DNA of 64,000 nucleotides from JBFWWP01 sp050246115 (lineage in GTDB: Bacteria; Planctomycetota; UBA8108; UBA1146; JAJFFE01). Each line of letters starts with the position of its first letter. Positions within the stretch are counted from its first letter, which is position 1. Under the pieces are notes generated by a model that saw only the letters and a program-made list of their open reading frames with translations, had not been told where the DNA came from and made no database searches. Location of the stretch: contig JBFWWP010000023.1 of assembly GCA_050246115.1 (NCBI GenBank), forward strand, positions 1-64,000. Direction: 5' to 3'. The translations under genes were made by a program, and so were the position numbers. Positions 18,185 through 27,952 of this stretch are shown here, one piece after another.

Positions 18185-19680
18185 CGAAGGCCTTCGAGCA
18201 TGATCCCGAGCATGTCCGAGTAAGAGGTGCCGGTCGCCACGTCTTCCTTGGCGAGCAGGGAGTGTTGGTGCAGTCCCTCGAGGATCAGCTCCATGACCGC
18301 TCCAGGTGCTTGCTCGAAGTCTTGCGGGCAGAATTCTCGCCCGAGCTCGGCGAGGCCTGGAACCATCTCGAGGGTGTTGAGATAGGCTTCGTCGGGACTG
18401 CGGTCCGAGATCTCGAGTCGATTGCCCGCCGCGAACCAGTCGAGGATCGGCTTGTACACCTCGCCGGTTTTCTGAGGCGGCCTCGCCAGCGACTTGGCCG
18501 GCGGTTTGGGATCGTCACTCATGGCATCGGGGAAAGCACGGTCGAAGGCCGCTCGGCAGGCGCTCGCGATCAAGTGGCGGGCTACCTTCGTGGTGCCTTC
18601 CTGCTCGCCTTCGTAGACCAACTCGATCTTGCCGGTGACGGCCGGGACCAGCTGCCCCAGATCCACCAATCGCGCGACGGGTCGCGTCCCCGGCACCCGC
18701 AGCACCCGCTGCTCTACCTGACTGGCGAGCAGCTCGCGCGCGGCGATGGACAACCGCGCAGAGATCCCCGATGTCTGGTCCACGTACTCCGACGCGCGCC
18801 CCTGAAACGCGATCTCCTCGACCACCTGCGCGAGGAAGTCCGGCAGGCTCACGGGGGTGGCGGCCGGCCCGCGCTCGAGCCAGGCCTCGGCCTCGGTGAT
18901 CTGGCGCGCCTCCGCGACCGTTCGGGGATAGTGGGTCAGGATCTGTGACGCGATCCGGTCCTTCAGAGGCGTGATGATGCTCCCACGGTTGGTGTAGTCC
19001 TCGGGATTGGCCGTGAAGACCATGAGGACGTCGAGCGGAATCCGAATCGGAAAGCCGCGGATCTGGACATCGCGCTCCTCGAGCAGATTCAGCAGGCCCA
19101 CCTGGATGCGCGGTGCGAGATCGGGAATCTCGTTGAGGTTGAAGATTCCCCGGTTGCTGCGCGGCACGATGCCGAAGCTGACGGCTTCGTCGTCCGAAAG
19201 GTCGAGTTTACGGTGCGCCGCCTTCAACGGGTCGAGGTCACCGATAAGGTCCGCCATGGTCACGTCCGGCGTCGCGAGCTTCTCGCCATAACGCGCCTCC
19301 CGCGGGAGCCACTCGATCGGCATTGCGTTGCCTTCCTCCGCCACCCTCCGCTCGGCATAACGACCGAGTGGGGCCAGGGGATGGGAACGTAGCGGGCAGC
19401 CCGGAACCACCGGGACCTCGGGATCGAGGAGGTCGACGAGTTGGCGCGAGATCCGGGTCTTGGCCTGGCCGCGGAGGCCGAGCAGGATGAGGTCATGGCG
19501 CGCGAGCAGGGCGTTGACGACTTGGGGAATCACGGAGTCGTCGTACCCGACGACTCCGGGGAAGAGGCGTTCGCCGGCGCGAAGTTTGCGCTGGAGATTG
19601 CGCCGCACCTCGTCCCGTACCGAGAGGGGGGCGTGGTCCGAGCGGCTGAGGTCACCGAGGGTCTGGGGCTTTTGGGTCAT
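18181..19680 (-). CDS. MoxR/Mg-chelatase ChlI-like AAA+ ATPase
   Basis: 499 residues. The AAA+ core lies at about 40-300, with Walker A GLRGQAKTR, where the usual second G before K is Ala, and a Walker B-like strand GIFNLNEIPD, where the Asp of DE is Asn. Sensor-1 is in MVFTANPEDYTNRG and an arginine-finger segment follows. These deviations are seen in ChlI/MoxR relatives paired with VWA proteins. The C-terminal 150 residues form a helical extension. It probably functions as a hexamer with the VWA protein encoded next. Confidence 0.88.
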   Translation of the reverse strand: MTQKPQTLGDLSRSDHAPLSVRDEVRRNLQRKLRAGERLFPGVVGYDDSVIPQVVNALLARHDLILLGLRGQAKTRISRQLVDLLDPEVPVVPGCPLRSHPLAPLGRYAERRVAEEGNAMPIEWLPREARYGEKLATPDVTMADLIGDLDPLKAAHRKLDLSDDEAVSFGIVPRSNRGIFNLNEIPDLAPRIQVGLLNLLEERDVQIRGFPIRIPLDVLMVFTANPEDYTNRGSIITPLKDRIASQILTHYPRTVAEARQITEAEAWLERGPAATPVSLPDFLAQVVEEIAFQGRASEYVDQTSGISARLSIAARELLASQVEQRVLRVPGTRPVARLVDLGQLVPAVTGKIELVYEGEQEGTTKVARHLIASACRAAFDRAFPDAMSDDPKPPAKSLARPPQKTGEVYKPILDWFAAGNRLEISDRSPDEAYLNTLEMVPGLAELGREFCPQDFEQAPGAVMELILEGLHQHSLLAKEDVATGTSYSDMLGIMLEGLR

Positions 19681-19873
19681 GCGTTGCCGATTCCGCCCGG
19701 GTGCCCGGGTCTTGTTTCTTCATCTCGCTTTGGGAAAAGGAGTTGGGCCCGTGGAAACCGTCGTTGTCGAACGGGACCCGCTCGAGCAGCGAGCGCAGGT
19801 ACCACCCGAGCGCGACACCGAGCATCAGCAGCAACGGAATCGCCCACACATGGGGCCAGAATGCGATGTGCAC
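19652..19873 (-). CDS. Small single-pass membrane protein
   Basis: 73 residues from GTG 19873 with GGAG spaced 5 nt. One helix (about 8-28, IPLLLMLGVALGWYLRSLLE) is followed by a polar tail. The stop lies 29 nt inside the AAA+ gene, so the two are translationally linked. Not recognisable as a named family; the overlap suggests a role with the AAA+/VWA pair. Confidence 0.6.
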   Translation of the reverse strand: MHIAFWPHVWAIPLLLMLGVALGWYLRSLLERVPFDNDGFHGPNSFSQSEMKKQDPGTRAESATHDPKAPDPR

Positions 19874-20122
19874 GGCAACTCCAGGTTCCCCTCGAGGCGC
19901 TCTCCCTCGAAACGATCGGTTTCGTGGCGTCTTTCTCCGTAGCCCGCTTTCGCCGCCGAGGTGGCCGCGGATTCCAAGTCGCCCATGCTAGCCGGGATGC
20001 GGCCCGAGCGCACGCGGCGCGCGCCACATTGCTGGCGACCCGCCAGGTCAACCAGGCTGGCTTCCGAAGATGAAGGCGGCCATGATACGATACTGACGGA
20101 AGAGCGAAGGAGAGTGGACCGC

Positions 20123-20611
20123 ATGAAAATCTGGATTCCGGCCAGCGCAATCGCGGTGGCCATGGCGGCGCTGGTTTCCGTGAGCGTTGCGCAGATGGCG
20201 ATCCCCGAACTGCAGGTTCACCAAGTGCTCGCCGGGGAGCGACCGGGGGTGCCGATCAAGCTCCACGGGCGAATCAAGGCGATCCATAGCGAGTTCGACC
20301 CCCTCCAGTTCGAGATCTGCGACAAGGAGGACGCCAGCCTCGTGGTGATGGCACAAATCGACGCCACTCGCCCCGACCTGTTCAAGGTCGACAACGACGT
20401 GGCCGTGGAGGGCGTTTTCGACCCGAAAACCGGCAAGATCGTCGGGGACAAGATCTACACGAAGTGTCCGTCCAAGTATGTGGCCTCGGAAGAAATGGGG
20501 CAGGGGTACTCGGACGGGCCGGGTTCGCCGGCAGGCGGAGAGGCCTCGAGCCCGCCGAGTGGTGGCGCGGCGCCAGACCGAACCCAGGAACCGGCGCCAT
20601 CCGGCTCGTAG
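20123..20611 (+). CDS. ccmE: Cytochrome c maturation protein CcmE, CxxxY type
   Basis: 162 residues from ATG 20123 (GGAGAG upstream). An N-terminal membrane anchor (about 2-24) precedes the OB-fold heme chaperone domain, which carries heme from CcmC to the CcmF/H lyase outside the membrane. The covalent heme-binding site in most bacteria is HxxxY; here the matching position reads KCPSKY, a CxxxY motif as known from some Desulfovibrio and archaeal CcmE. A Gly/Ser/Pro-rich tail follows. It is the first gene of the Ccm set. Confidence 0.9.
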   Translation: MKIWIPASAIAVAMAALVSVSVAQMAIPELQVHQVLAGERPGVPIKLHGRIKAIHSEFDPLQFEICDKEDASLVVMAQIDATRPDLFKVDNDVAVEGVFDPKTGKIVGDKIYTKCPSKYVASEEMGQGYSDGPGSPAGGEASSPPSGGAAPDRTQEPAPSGS

Positions 20612-20814
20612 TCGCGGTCCGGGGCGACCTTGCTGGTCGGAGCTTGGGGGCGTGTCCTTCGAATCTCGGGCCCGGGCGGATGGTTGTGGCGTAAGGCATC
20701 TTTTGCGCACTTCGGGGCAGCACTCGCGGCGAGTCTGTCAGGACAATGCCTGGGCTCGCCTCGTGGTGGAGCCCGGGCGACGTAACCGCGAACGGATCGC
20801 CGGGGGGGCGAAGG

Positions 20815-22929
20815 ATGGCCGGTTTCGATACCTACCTCGACTTTGCGCGCGCGCTCGTACTCGTGAGTGGTGCGCTTTACTTCCTGACGATGGCACTCAG
20901 CGTTGCGGCCCAGCTGCTGTCGGATCGGCGCCTGGTGGTCGCGGCACGGCGCGGCATCGTGCTCGGTTCGCTCTGCACGGTGGGGGCGGCGGCAGGCCTC
21001 GTCGTGGCGTTCGTGCGCGGCGAGTATCACTTGAACTTCGTGTTCAACTACTCCGAGCGCGGCTTGGGGTTGGGGTACAAGCTCGCCGGTCTGTGGGCCG
21101 GTCTCGACGGGTCGCTGTTGTTCTGGAGCGCGCTCCTCGGCGTCGTCACTTCCATCGTCGCCATTCAGTACCGGCGAGAAGATGATCACCCGGTCGGGCG
21201 GCGCCTCGAGCCCAACGTGTACCTGGTGTTCGCTGCGGTGCAGCTGTTCTTCACCGCGATCTTGGCGTTCGTGGCGAATCCCTTCTGGGAGCTACGTCGG
21301 GTCATGGGGGACGAGCGGTTCTTCACCCAGTTCCCGAATGGCTTGATCCCCGACGGTGCCGGACTGAATCCCCTGCTGCAGAACTACTGGATGCAGATCC
21401 ATCCACCGTGTTTGTACCTGGGGTGGGTCACCTATACCGTGCCGTTCGCATTCGGGATCGCGGCGCTGATCAGCGGCGAGCAAGGCAAGTACTGGGTTCG
21501 CAAGGTGCGACGCTGGACGCTCATCGGCTGGTTGTTCAATGGCGTCGGCGTGGTACTCGGCGGGTTGTGGGCTTACGAGGTGCTCGGGTGGGGCGGCGTT
21601 TGGGCCTGGGATCCGGTCGAGAACGCCTCCTTCCTGCCGTGGCTCAGCGCCACGGCGTTCATGCATTCGATCATCGTGCAAGAACGCCGCGGCATGCTGC
21701 GGAACTGGAACGCGTTCTTGGTGTGCCTCACCTATTTCTTGAGCATTTTCGGAACCTACCTGACGCGTTCGGGCATCGTCAGTTCCGTGCACGCGTTCGC
21801 CTCTGGCTCCGTGGGCAACTGGTTCTTCGGGCTCCTCATGACGGTGATGGTGGTCAGCCTGGTGCTCCTCGCCTACCGTTGGAGCAAGCTTCGATCGGAC
21901 CATCAGATCGAGTCGCTGCTCTCGCGCGAGGCCATCTTCGTCCTGAACAACCTCGTGCTCTTGGCCATCACCTTCGCCACGATGTACCTGACGCTGTACC
22001 CGAAGATGTCGAACGATTGGTTCGGGGAGCCGTTCACGGTGTCGGTCCCCGTCTACAACCGTGTCGTCATGCCGGCGTTCGTCGCGCTCCTGCTGCTCAC
22101 CGCCATCGGACCGCAGCTCGGGTGGATTCGCACGAGCCCCAAGCACTTGTTCCGCCACGTGATCGTGCCGGCGCTGGTCTCGGTGCCGGTGGCGTTCGGG
22201 ATGGTGGGCTTCGTCAGCGCGATTCGCGGCGACGAAGCAGGGCCGGTGCCCTTGAGCGAGCAGTTCTACCCGGCGGGGCTCGTGTACTTCGCCAGCGCGT
22301 TCATCATCACCTCGCTCGGCTACGAGATCTTGCGCACGGCCCGGAGTCGCGCGCAGCGGCGGCGAGAGCCGCTGCCACTGGCGGTGACGGTCCTCATGGT
22401 CAAGAACAACCGGCGCTACGGCGGGTACATCGTGCACGCCGGTTTGGCACTGGTCGCGACTTCGTTGGTGTCCTTCGGCATCTTCAAGGAGGAGCGCAGG
22501 GCCTTGCTCAGCGTCGGTGAGACCACGGCGTTCAGCGGCTACGAAGTGACCCTGCGCGACGTTCTGCAGGATCGACAAGGAGTCGACGAGAGGCACGGAT
22601 CCTACGTGTACGATCGGTATCGGCTCGACCTCGAGGTGAAGCGGGACGGGGTCCCTCTCGGGAATCTGTACCCCGAGAAGCGGGTCTTCCCGGTAAGGCT
22701 GCCGACGCGGATGGCCCCACAGACCTCGACGGAAGTCGAGATCGTGCGCGGCCCACTCGAGGACTTCTATGTCTACTACGAGACCAACGAAGCACAGAAC
22801 CAGTTCAAGCTGACCTTCTTCCGCAATCCGTTGTTCTGGGTCCTCTGGTGCGGGTTGCTCGTCATGGTCGCGGGCGCGCTCTGGGCGCTCCTGCCGATGG
22901 GAGGGAAGCGCGTTGGCCTTTCGGACTAG
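20815..22929 (+). CDS. ccmF: Cytochrome c heme lyase subunit CcmF
   Basis: 704 residues from ATG 20815, with GGGGCGAAGG directly ahead. It is polytopic (about 14-15 helices) with the tryptophan-rich heme-handling WWD motif GWGGVWAWDPVENASFLPW and conserved His in predicted loops (QIHPPCLYLG). A soluble domain after residue 560 is typical of CcmF. It transfers heme from CcmE to apocytochromes with CcmH. The 203-nt gap after ccmE contains no gene. Confidence 0.95.
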   Translation: MAGFDTYLDFARALVLVSGALYFLTMALSVAAQLLSDRRLVVAARRGIVLGSLCTVGAAAGLVVAFVRGEYHLNFVFNYSERGLGLGYKLAGLWAGLDGSLLFWSALLGVVTSIVAIQYRREDDHPVGRRLEPNVYLVFAAVQLFFTAILAFVANPFWELRRVMGDERFFTQFPNGLIPDGAGLNPLLQNYWMQIHPPCLYLGWVTYTVPFAFGIAALISGEQGKYWVRKVRRWTLIGWLFNGVGVVLGGLWAYEVLGWGGVWAWDPVENASFLPWLSATAFMHSIIVQERRGMLRNWNAFLVCLTYFLSIFGTYLTRSGIVSSVHAFASGSVGNWFFGLLMTVMVVSLVLLAYRWSKLRSDHQIESLLSREAIFVLNNLVLLAITFATMYLTLYPKMSNDWFGEPFTVSVPVYNRVVMPAFVALLLLTAIGPQLGWIRTSPKHLFRHVIVPALVSVPVAFGMVGFVSAIRGDEAGPVPLSEQFYPAGLVYFASAFIITSLGYEILRTARSRAQRRREPLPLAVTVLMVKNNRRYGGYIVHAGLALVATSLVSFGIFKEERRALLSVGETTAFSGYEVTLRDVLQDRQGVDERHGSYVYDRYRLDLEVKRDGVPLGNLYPEKRVFPVRLPTRMAPQTSTEVEIVRGPLEDFYVYYETNEAQNQFKLTFFRNPLFWVLWCGLLVMVAGALWALLPMGGKRVGLSD

Positions 22930-23530
22930 CCGCCGACCAGGGGCATTCGCGAGGCGGTGCACCGAGCGGGGCAACGCGAAGCTGCTGGGACTCGTTCTGC
23001 TCGCAGGGGCTGTCCCGCTGTGGGCGGATCCGCCGACGCCAAGCCCGGAGGCGGCCCGCCGCGCCCTCGCCGGCTTGCACGGCGCCGCGTCTCCCGAGCC
23101 GCGAGATGACGCGTCCTTCACCGCCGAGCAGCTGGCCCGGGTGCACGCGCTCGAGGTCGAGATCATGTGCGGCTGTGAGAAGGAGAACTTCTCCCGGACA
23201 CTCAGCAACTGCCCTGACGCGTGTGCGAACCCCCAGAAGGATGAGATTCGACTCGCGGTCCAAGCCGGGAAGAGCGACGCGGAGATCTACGCGCTCATGA
23301 TCAATCGCTACGGGCCGAAGGTTCGGGCCACCCCTCCGGGGCTGTGGGGCACCTTCGCGGTCGTGTTGCCCCTGATCATTTTGCTCGTCGCGACGACCCT
23401 GGGACTGGTGGCCGTTACGCGGTGGCGCCACCGCGGAGTCGAAGCGACCCAGGAGAACGTCCGGCTCGGCGTGCAGTTGACCGACGGGGAGCGGGCCGCG
23501 CTCGAACGCGAGGTTCGTGAGCTGGGCTGA
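22913..23530 (+). CDS. ccmH: CcmH-like cytochrome c maturation protein
   Basis: 205 residues from TTG 22913 (GGAGGG spaced about 9 nt), overlapping ccmF by 17 nt. A signal segment precedes a CcmH/CycL-type helical domain. Instead of the usual LRCxxC redox motif it has MCGCEKENF and a second pair in NCPDAC, a variant Cys arrangement also met outside proteobacteria. Then comes EIYALMINRYGPKV, the family's conserved 'i..f...RYG..v' segment, and a C-terminal helix. It should reduce or present apocytochrome CxxCH thiols. Confidence 0.85.
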   Translation: MAFRTSRRPGAFARRCTERGNAKLLGLVLLAGAVPLWADPPTPSPEAARRALAGLHGAASPEPRDDASFTAEQLARVHALEVEIMCGCEKENFSRTLSNCPDACANPQKDEIRLAVQAGKSDAEIYALMINRYGPKVRATPPGLWGTFAVVLPLIILLVATTLGLVAVTRWRHRGVEATQENVRLGVQLTDGERAALEREVRELG

Positions 23531-23718
23531 GCAAGGCCTTCGCCCCGTGCGCTCGATTCGCTGCCGACCTGGGAGTGCCGGCGACCTGAAGACTACTCTG
23601 TGCATGCGGCCGAAGACCCTGGCCCGGATCGCGAGCTTCGGGCCCGGAACTCCGGGTGCTCGCGACGGATCCAGGCCAACGCCCGCGGACACCGGACAAT
23701 GGAACGGATCGACTACGG

Positions 23719-26484
23719 ATGCTCTGGGCACTGCTTCTGATTCTCGTGATCGTCGGCGCTCTGGTTTGGATCTTCGTTCCGCTGTTTGGGCGTAAGGACC
23801 CGTGGAGTCACGGCGCCAACCCAGCGGCGATCCGCCTGCTGCAGGACAAGAAGGAACAGGTGCTGCGTCTGATCAAGGATCTCGAGCAGGAACTCGAAGC
23901 GCGCGCCATTGATCCCGTCGAGTACGCCGAGCTACGCGAGAAGTACCTGACCGAAGCGGCGGTGTTGAGCCGCCGCTTGCTCGCGCTCCAGGGCACGCGG
24001 GGCCACCCTGCGGTGTCGGCCCCGCCGCTCCCGCCAAGCGACCGCTCGGGAGGGACGGGAGTCGCCGACGGGGCCGAAACCGCCGAGGCCAGCACCAAAC
24101 CCGGGTCGGAGCCGCTCTCTGGCACCGGTACGTGGCTCGGGGCTGGGCTGCTCGCTCTGTTCCTTCTACTGGCGGGTAGCGTCGAAGCGGTCGAGTTACG
24201 CCCCTTTCGGCTCGACTCGCGGCTGGTCGATGGCACGGCGGCGCGCCAGCGTGACCCCGTGGGCGCGGCCACCACGTCTGCGGCTCCGACTTACCTCGCT
24301 AGTCTCTCCGTGCGCGTGTTCACGATCCGAGCCGACGGCACCGAGGAGGAGATCGACGCGAGCACCGATGAGAACGGTCGTCTGGCGATCGATCTCGGGG
24401 AGCGCCCTCTCGGGGCGAGTGTGAAGCTGGTCGCCAAGTCCGGGAATCAAGGCTATCTCGCGCTCCCGCTGGACGTGGGGACGCCACCCCCCGCGACGAT
24501 CTCGATGTTCCAGATCACCACCGAACCCGCGGGCCTGGAGCAAGGCGTCATGCGCATCGTGACCGCGCAGGTCGCGGATTCCGCGGGGGGCGGGGCGAGC
24601 GCGGAAGTCGTTCACGTCCGCCAGATCCTCTCGGTCGGCGATAAAGGCCACCGGGTCTACCTCGGATCGGGCGACGCGGTGGTGACCGTCGTGTTTCCGG
24701 TGCCGGCGGGAGCCGACTTGGTGTCGCTCGAGATCAACGGGCGAGCCCCGCCGCGATTGGACCTCGTCGACGTCTCGGGGTGGGGGCGAGGCTGGGGCTA
24801 CACGGGTCCGGTCTATCCCGAGACGCGCATGATCGGCACCTACACGATGGCGGTGGCGCCCGGCGAGGAGGTCGACCTTGGGCTCGGTGCGCCGATTCCC
24901 ACGGCGAGCATGGTGTTGGCGGTCGAGTCGGGACGCTTCCAGTTTCTCCCGGAGAGTTCCGATCGAGACCCGCCTCTGGTCAGCGGCGGCAAGCCGATCT
25001 CGCTCCCCAGGGTCAAGCAAGTGTGCGAGCCATGGCAAGCCATGGGTTTGCCCGCAGGCCGGAGCGTGCGCTACTCGATGCGGTTCCTGCCGCCGGGCGC
25101 TCCCGCTCCTGCAGGCGCCGGGTCGCCGCACGCCGCTCACCCCGGCGCGCACGGGGCCGAGGACACCGGTCCACCCGCGGGCCAGCCGGTTCCTTTCTTG
25201 CTCCACGCCACGCTCTACGATGGCACGCTCTATTATCGAACCAGCTCGTCTTCACCCCACGGCGGTGGAGCGAGCGGCGGTGAAGTGCGGCCGCTTGCGG
25301 GGGCGCGCGTGGAGGTGGAGACCGTCACCGGCGATGGCACCCGAGAGCGGTTCGAAACGAGTGCCGACGAGCACGGCACGATTCGACTCGACCTCGGAAC
25401 GCGGCCAGCGCGCAGTCCGGTGTCTGTCGTTGCGAGCGTCGGCTCGACGGAGTACCAATTGTTCCCGGTGCTGCGGGTGGGCGTTCGCTACGCGCCACAA
25501 CAGTTGTGCTTCCAGCGGACCCGTGCCACCGAACCCTGGGTGCAGGATGTGTTTCGCGTCGTCACCGAGCAGGTGGGCGTCGCCGGCGCAGAACCCTTCG
25601 TCCACGTTCGGCAGATCCAACGCTTGCGCAATCCCGCGTACGAGGTGATCCCGGCCACGCCAGCGGGACAGATTGCGCCGCTCTTCTTCCCGATGCCCGC
25701 TGGGGCGGAACTGTTGTCGCTCGAGGTCGACGGCGAAGCGATCGCCTCGCCGGCGCCACAGGCGGATTCGCGCTGGGGTCATGGAGTGCCGCTGTCGGTA
25801 GTGATCGGCCCGGAAGCCGCGGTCATGGGCACCTATCGTCTGCCGCTGACGAACGGGCCGCTCACCGACCTCGGGCTCGTGGCACCGGTGCACACCGAAT
25901 CGTTGGTCTTGGCGCTCGAGGAGGCCCGCTTTCAGTACGAGGAGGACCCGACCGGCGTGCGCTTTCGCGACGGCGGAGTGGCGCAAGCTCCGGGGGTGAG
26001 CAAATCGTGCCGACAGTGGCTGCTCCGCGGCCTCGAGCCGGCAACGAAGGTGGCGGCCATGGTGCGCTACGGGCGCCCGCCGGTGAAGCTGCGCACGATC
26101 CTGATCACTTTGTTGATCGTTGCACTCGGCGGCGGCGGGCTGGTGCTCGGTCGTACGCTGTCGGTCAAGACCCGCGCGGCGGAGGAGATGGCGGCGGAGC
26201 GAGTCCTCGCTGAACTCGAGGCCGTGGAGCTGCGCTTTGCGCAGGGGGAGTTGACGCGCGCGGAGTTCGAAGCCGAGCAGGCCCGCCTGGCCACCGCCGT
26301 GGCTCGATCTCGACCGGATCGTCAGATCCCGCTTCTGGACGATGGGACGCGCCAGGAACTGACCGCAGCGGCCCGCCGGAGCGACCGATCGCCGGCCCAA
26401 GCCGAGGCGGACCTGCGTCTGCTCGCGGACGCCGTGCAGCGCTATCTCCTCGGGGGGAGCGACGATGGGGGGGGCCGCCGGTGA
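23719..26484 (+). CDS. Giant CcmI-like fusion protein with duplicated beta-rich modules
   Basis: 921 residues from ATG 23719. Residues 1-20 form a helix, followed by a CcmI-like charged coil (IKDLEQELEARAIDPVEYAE). A second hydrophobic helix near 135-155 leads to two homologous extracytoplasmic modules (about 180-460 and 490-785), each with a Cna-B-like start (STDENGRLAIDLG; SADEHGTIRLDLG), a VVHVRQI or FVHVRQI motif and a Cys-x-x-W near the end (CEPW; CRQW). A last helix and another CcmI-like coil (ELEAVELRFAQGELTRAEFE) end it. Standard CcmI is far smaller. It sits between ccmH and ccmA with a 4-nt overlap into ccmA. Confidence 0.85.
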   Translation: MLWALLLILVIVGALVWIFVPLFGRKDPWSHGANPAAIRLLQDKKEQVLRLIKDLEQELEARAIDPVEYAELREKYLTEAAVLSRRLLALQGTRGHPAVSAPPLPPSDRSGGTGVADGAETAEASTKPGSEPLSGTGTWLGAGLLALFLLLAGSVEAVELRPFRLDSRLVDGTAARQRDPVGAATTSAAPTYLASLSVRVFTIRADGTEEEIDASTDENGRLAIDLGERPLGASVKLVAKSGNQGYLALPLDVGTPPPATISMFQITTEPAGLEQGVMRIVTAQVADSAGGGASAEVVHVRQILSVGDKGHRVYLGSGDAVVTVVFPVPAGADLVSLEINGRAPPRLDLVDVSGWGRGWGYTGPVYPETRMIGTYTMAVAPGEEVDLGLGAPIPTASMVLAVESGRFQFLPESSDRDPPLVSGGKPISLPRVKQVCEPWQAMGLPAGRSVRYSMRFLPPGAPAPAGAGSPHAAHPGAHGAEDTGPPAGQPVPFLLHATLYDGTLYYRTSSSSPHGGGASGGEVRPLAGARVEVETVTGDGTRERFETSADEHGTIRLDLGTRPARSPVSVVASVGSTEYQLFPVLRVGVRYAPQQLCFQRTRATEPWVQDVFRVVTEQVGVAGAEPFVHVRQIQRLRNPAYEVIPATPAGQIAPLFFPMPAGAELLSLEVDGEAIASPAPQADSRWGHGVPLSVVIGPEAAVMGTYRLPLTNGPLTDLGLVAPVHTESLVLALEEARFQYEEDPTGVRFRDGGVAQAPGVSKSCRQWLLRGLEPATKVAAMVRYGRPPVKLRTILITLLIVALGGGGLVLGRTLSVKTRAAEEMAAERVLAELEAVELRFAQGELTRAEFEAEQARLATAVARSRPDRQIPLLDDGTRQELTAAARRSDRSPAQAEADLRLLADAVQRYLLGGSDDGGGRR

Positions 26485-27185
26485 CGGGTGCGGAAGCTCC
26501 CGCGGTCTCGTTGCGCGCGCTCGCGAAACACTATGGCGATCGCCAGGCCCTGCGCTCCGTGGACCTCGAGATTCCGCGCGGCCGTTGCTTCGGGTTACTC
26601 GGGTCGAACGGCTCGGGCAAGACCACGCTGCTCAAGATCGTGGCCGGTCTCACCCGCGCGACGAGCGGAGTCGTCGCCGTCGCCGGGCACGAGTTCCCTC
26701 GCGCTGCCACCGCCGCGCGTCGCGCCTTGGGGGTGCTCTTCGATCAGCCTCTTCTCCCCGGCGACTTCACGCTCGCGGAGGCGCTGCGCTACACTGCGGA
26801 CCTCTACCAGGTATCGCCGACCAGTGAGCGCGCCAAGTCGCTCGTGGAGCGAGCGGGTTTGGAGTGGCGCGTGCGCGACCCGGTGCGCACGTTCTCACGC
26901 GGTCTGACCCAGCGCGTGAGTTTGATCTGCGCCCTCCTCCACGACCCGGAGGTGCTCTTGTTGGACGAGCCGTTCGTGGGGCTCGACCCGCGCGGGTGTC
27001 GCTGGGTAGAGGAGATGATCGGTGAGCAGATCGAGCGCGGCAAGACCGTCGTGCTCGTCACCCACGAACTCGCGCGAGTCGAGCGCCTGTGCCCGGAACT
27101 CGCCGTGCTCCAGCGGGGCGAGTTGGTCTTTCGCAGTGCGAGCCGAGGCTGGGCGGTCGCCGACGTGCAGGCGGTGTACGGGTGA
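26481..27185 (+). CDS. ccmA: Heme ABC exporter ATP-binding protein CcmA
   Basis: 234 residues from GTG 26481, overlapping the preceding stop as GTGA. Walker A GSNGSGKTT, signature TFSRGLTQRVSL and Walker B VLLLDEPFVGLD are intact. The short length and SRGLTQR signature fit CcmA. With CcmB and CcmC it releases holo-CcmE from the CcmC complex using ATP. Confidence 0.9.
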   Translation: MTGAEAPAVSLRALAKHYGDRQALRSVDLEIPRGRCFGLLGSNGSGKTTLLKIVAGLTRATSGVVAVAGHEFPRAATAARRALGVLFDQPLLPGDFTLAEALRYTADLYQVSPTSERAKSLVERAGLEWRVRDPVRTFSRGLTQRVSLICALLHDPEVLLLDEPFVGLDPRGCRWVEEMIGEQIERGKTVVLVTHELARVERLCPELAVLQRGELVFRSASRGWAVADVQAVYG

Positions 27186-27862
27186 GCGCCGTGCGGACCT
27201 ATCTCGACCTCGTCAAGTGGGACTGGGTGCGCGAGATGAAGCGCAAGGACACCCTGATCTCGATGGTGCTGTTCAGCGCCGTGGCCCTGATGATCTTCTC
27301 CTTCGCGATTCCGCCCGAGTCACAGGTCGGTGTGGCCGCGCGCGCCGGACTCCTGTGGGTCACGCTGCTCCTGGCCGGCACCATCGGCATCGATCGGGCC
27401 TTTCGCGGGGAGGGCCAGTCCCGGACTCTCATCGGTCTGTTGGTGGCGCCCGTGGGGCGTGTCACTTTCTACTATGCCCGGCTGACTTCGACGATCCTTC
27501 TGGTGGCCATCATGGCGCTGGTGGTGCTGGTTGCCTTCTGTCTGCTCTACAACGTCAGTTTGGACGGCTGGCAGATGCTCGGGCTCGCGGTTACCGTGCT
27601 GGGGGGCATGATCGGTTTTGCGGCCGCGGGCCTGACGCTGAGCGCCATGACGCGCGTGATCCACGGTGGCGAGGTCTTACTGCGGATCTTGCTGTTTCCG
27701 TTGTTGATCCCGCTCTTTCTGGCGTCGGTTCAGCTGACCGACCGCTTGTTCGATGGGCGCGAGATCAAGATCCAGTCCGTCGTCATGATCGTGGCTTTCG
27801 ACATCATCTACACTTGCGCAGGGCAAATCCTGTTCGAAGTGGTCATGCGCGACGTCGATTGA
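27182..27862 (+). CDS. ccmB: Heme exporter membrane protein CcmB
   Basis: 226 residues from GTG 27182, overlapping the ccmA stop by 4 nt (GTGA); a longer frame to 27089 would only read inside ccmA. Six hydrophobic helices, with the CcmB-type cytoplasmic segment DRAFRGEGQSRTLIGLLVAP between helices 2 and 3 (family 'D...g.le.l...p'). It is the membrane half of the CcmAB ABC transporter. Confidence 0.9.
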   Translation: MSAVRTYLDLVKWDWVREMKRKDTLISMVLFSAVALMIFSFAIPPESQVGVAARAGLLWVTLLLAGTIGIDRAFRGEGQSRTLIGLLVAPVGRVTFYYARLTSTILLVAIMALVVLVAFCLLYNVSLDGWQMLGLAVTVLGGMIGFAAAGLTLSAMTRVIHGGEVLLRILLFPLLIPLFLASVQLTDRLFDGREIKIQSVVMIVAFDIIYTCAGQILFEVVMRDVD

Positions 27863-27952
27863 GTCGTTCGTCGATGGAGTCCTTCATCGGTGGCGTCCTT
27901 CGACGAGTGCGGTCCCAGCGAGGCGCGATCGAATCTCGGAAACGGAGAGTGA

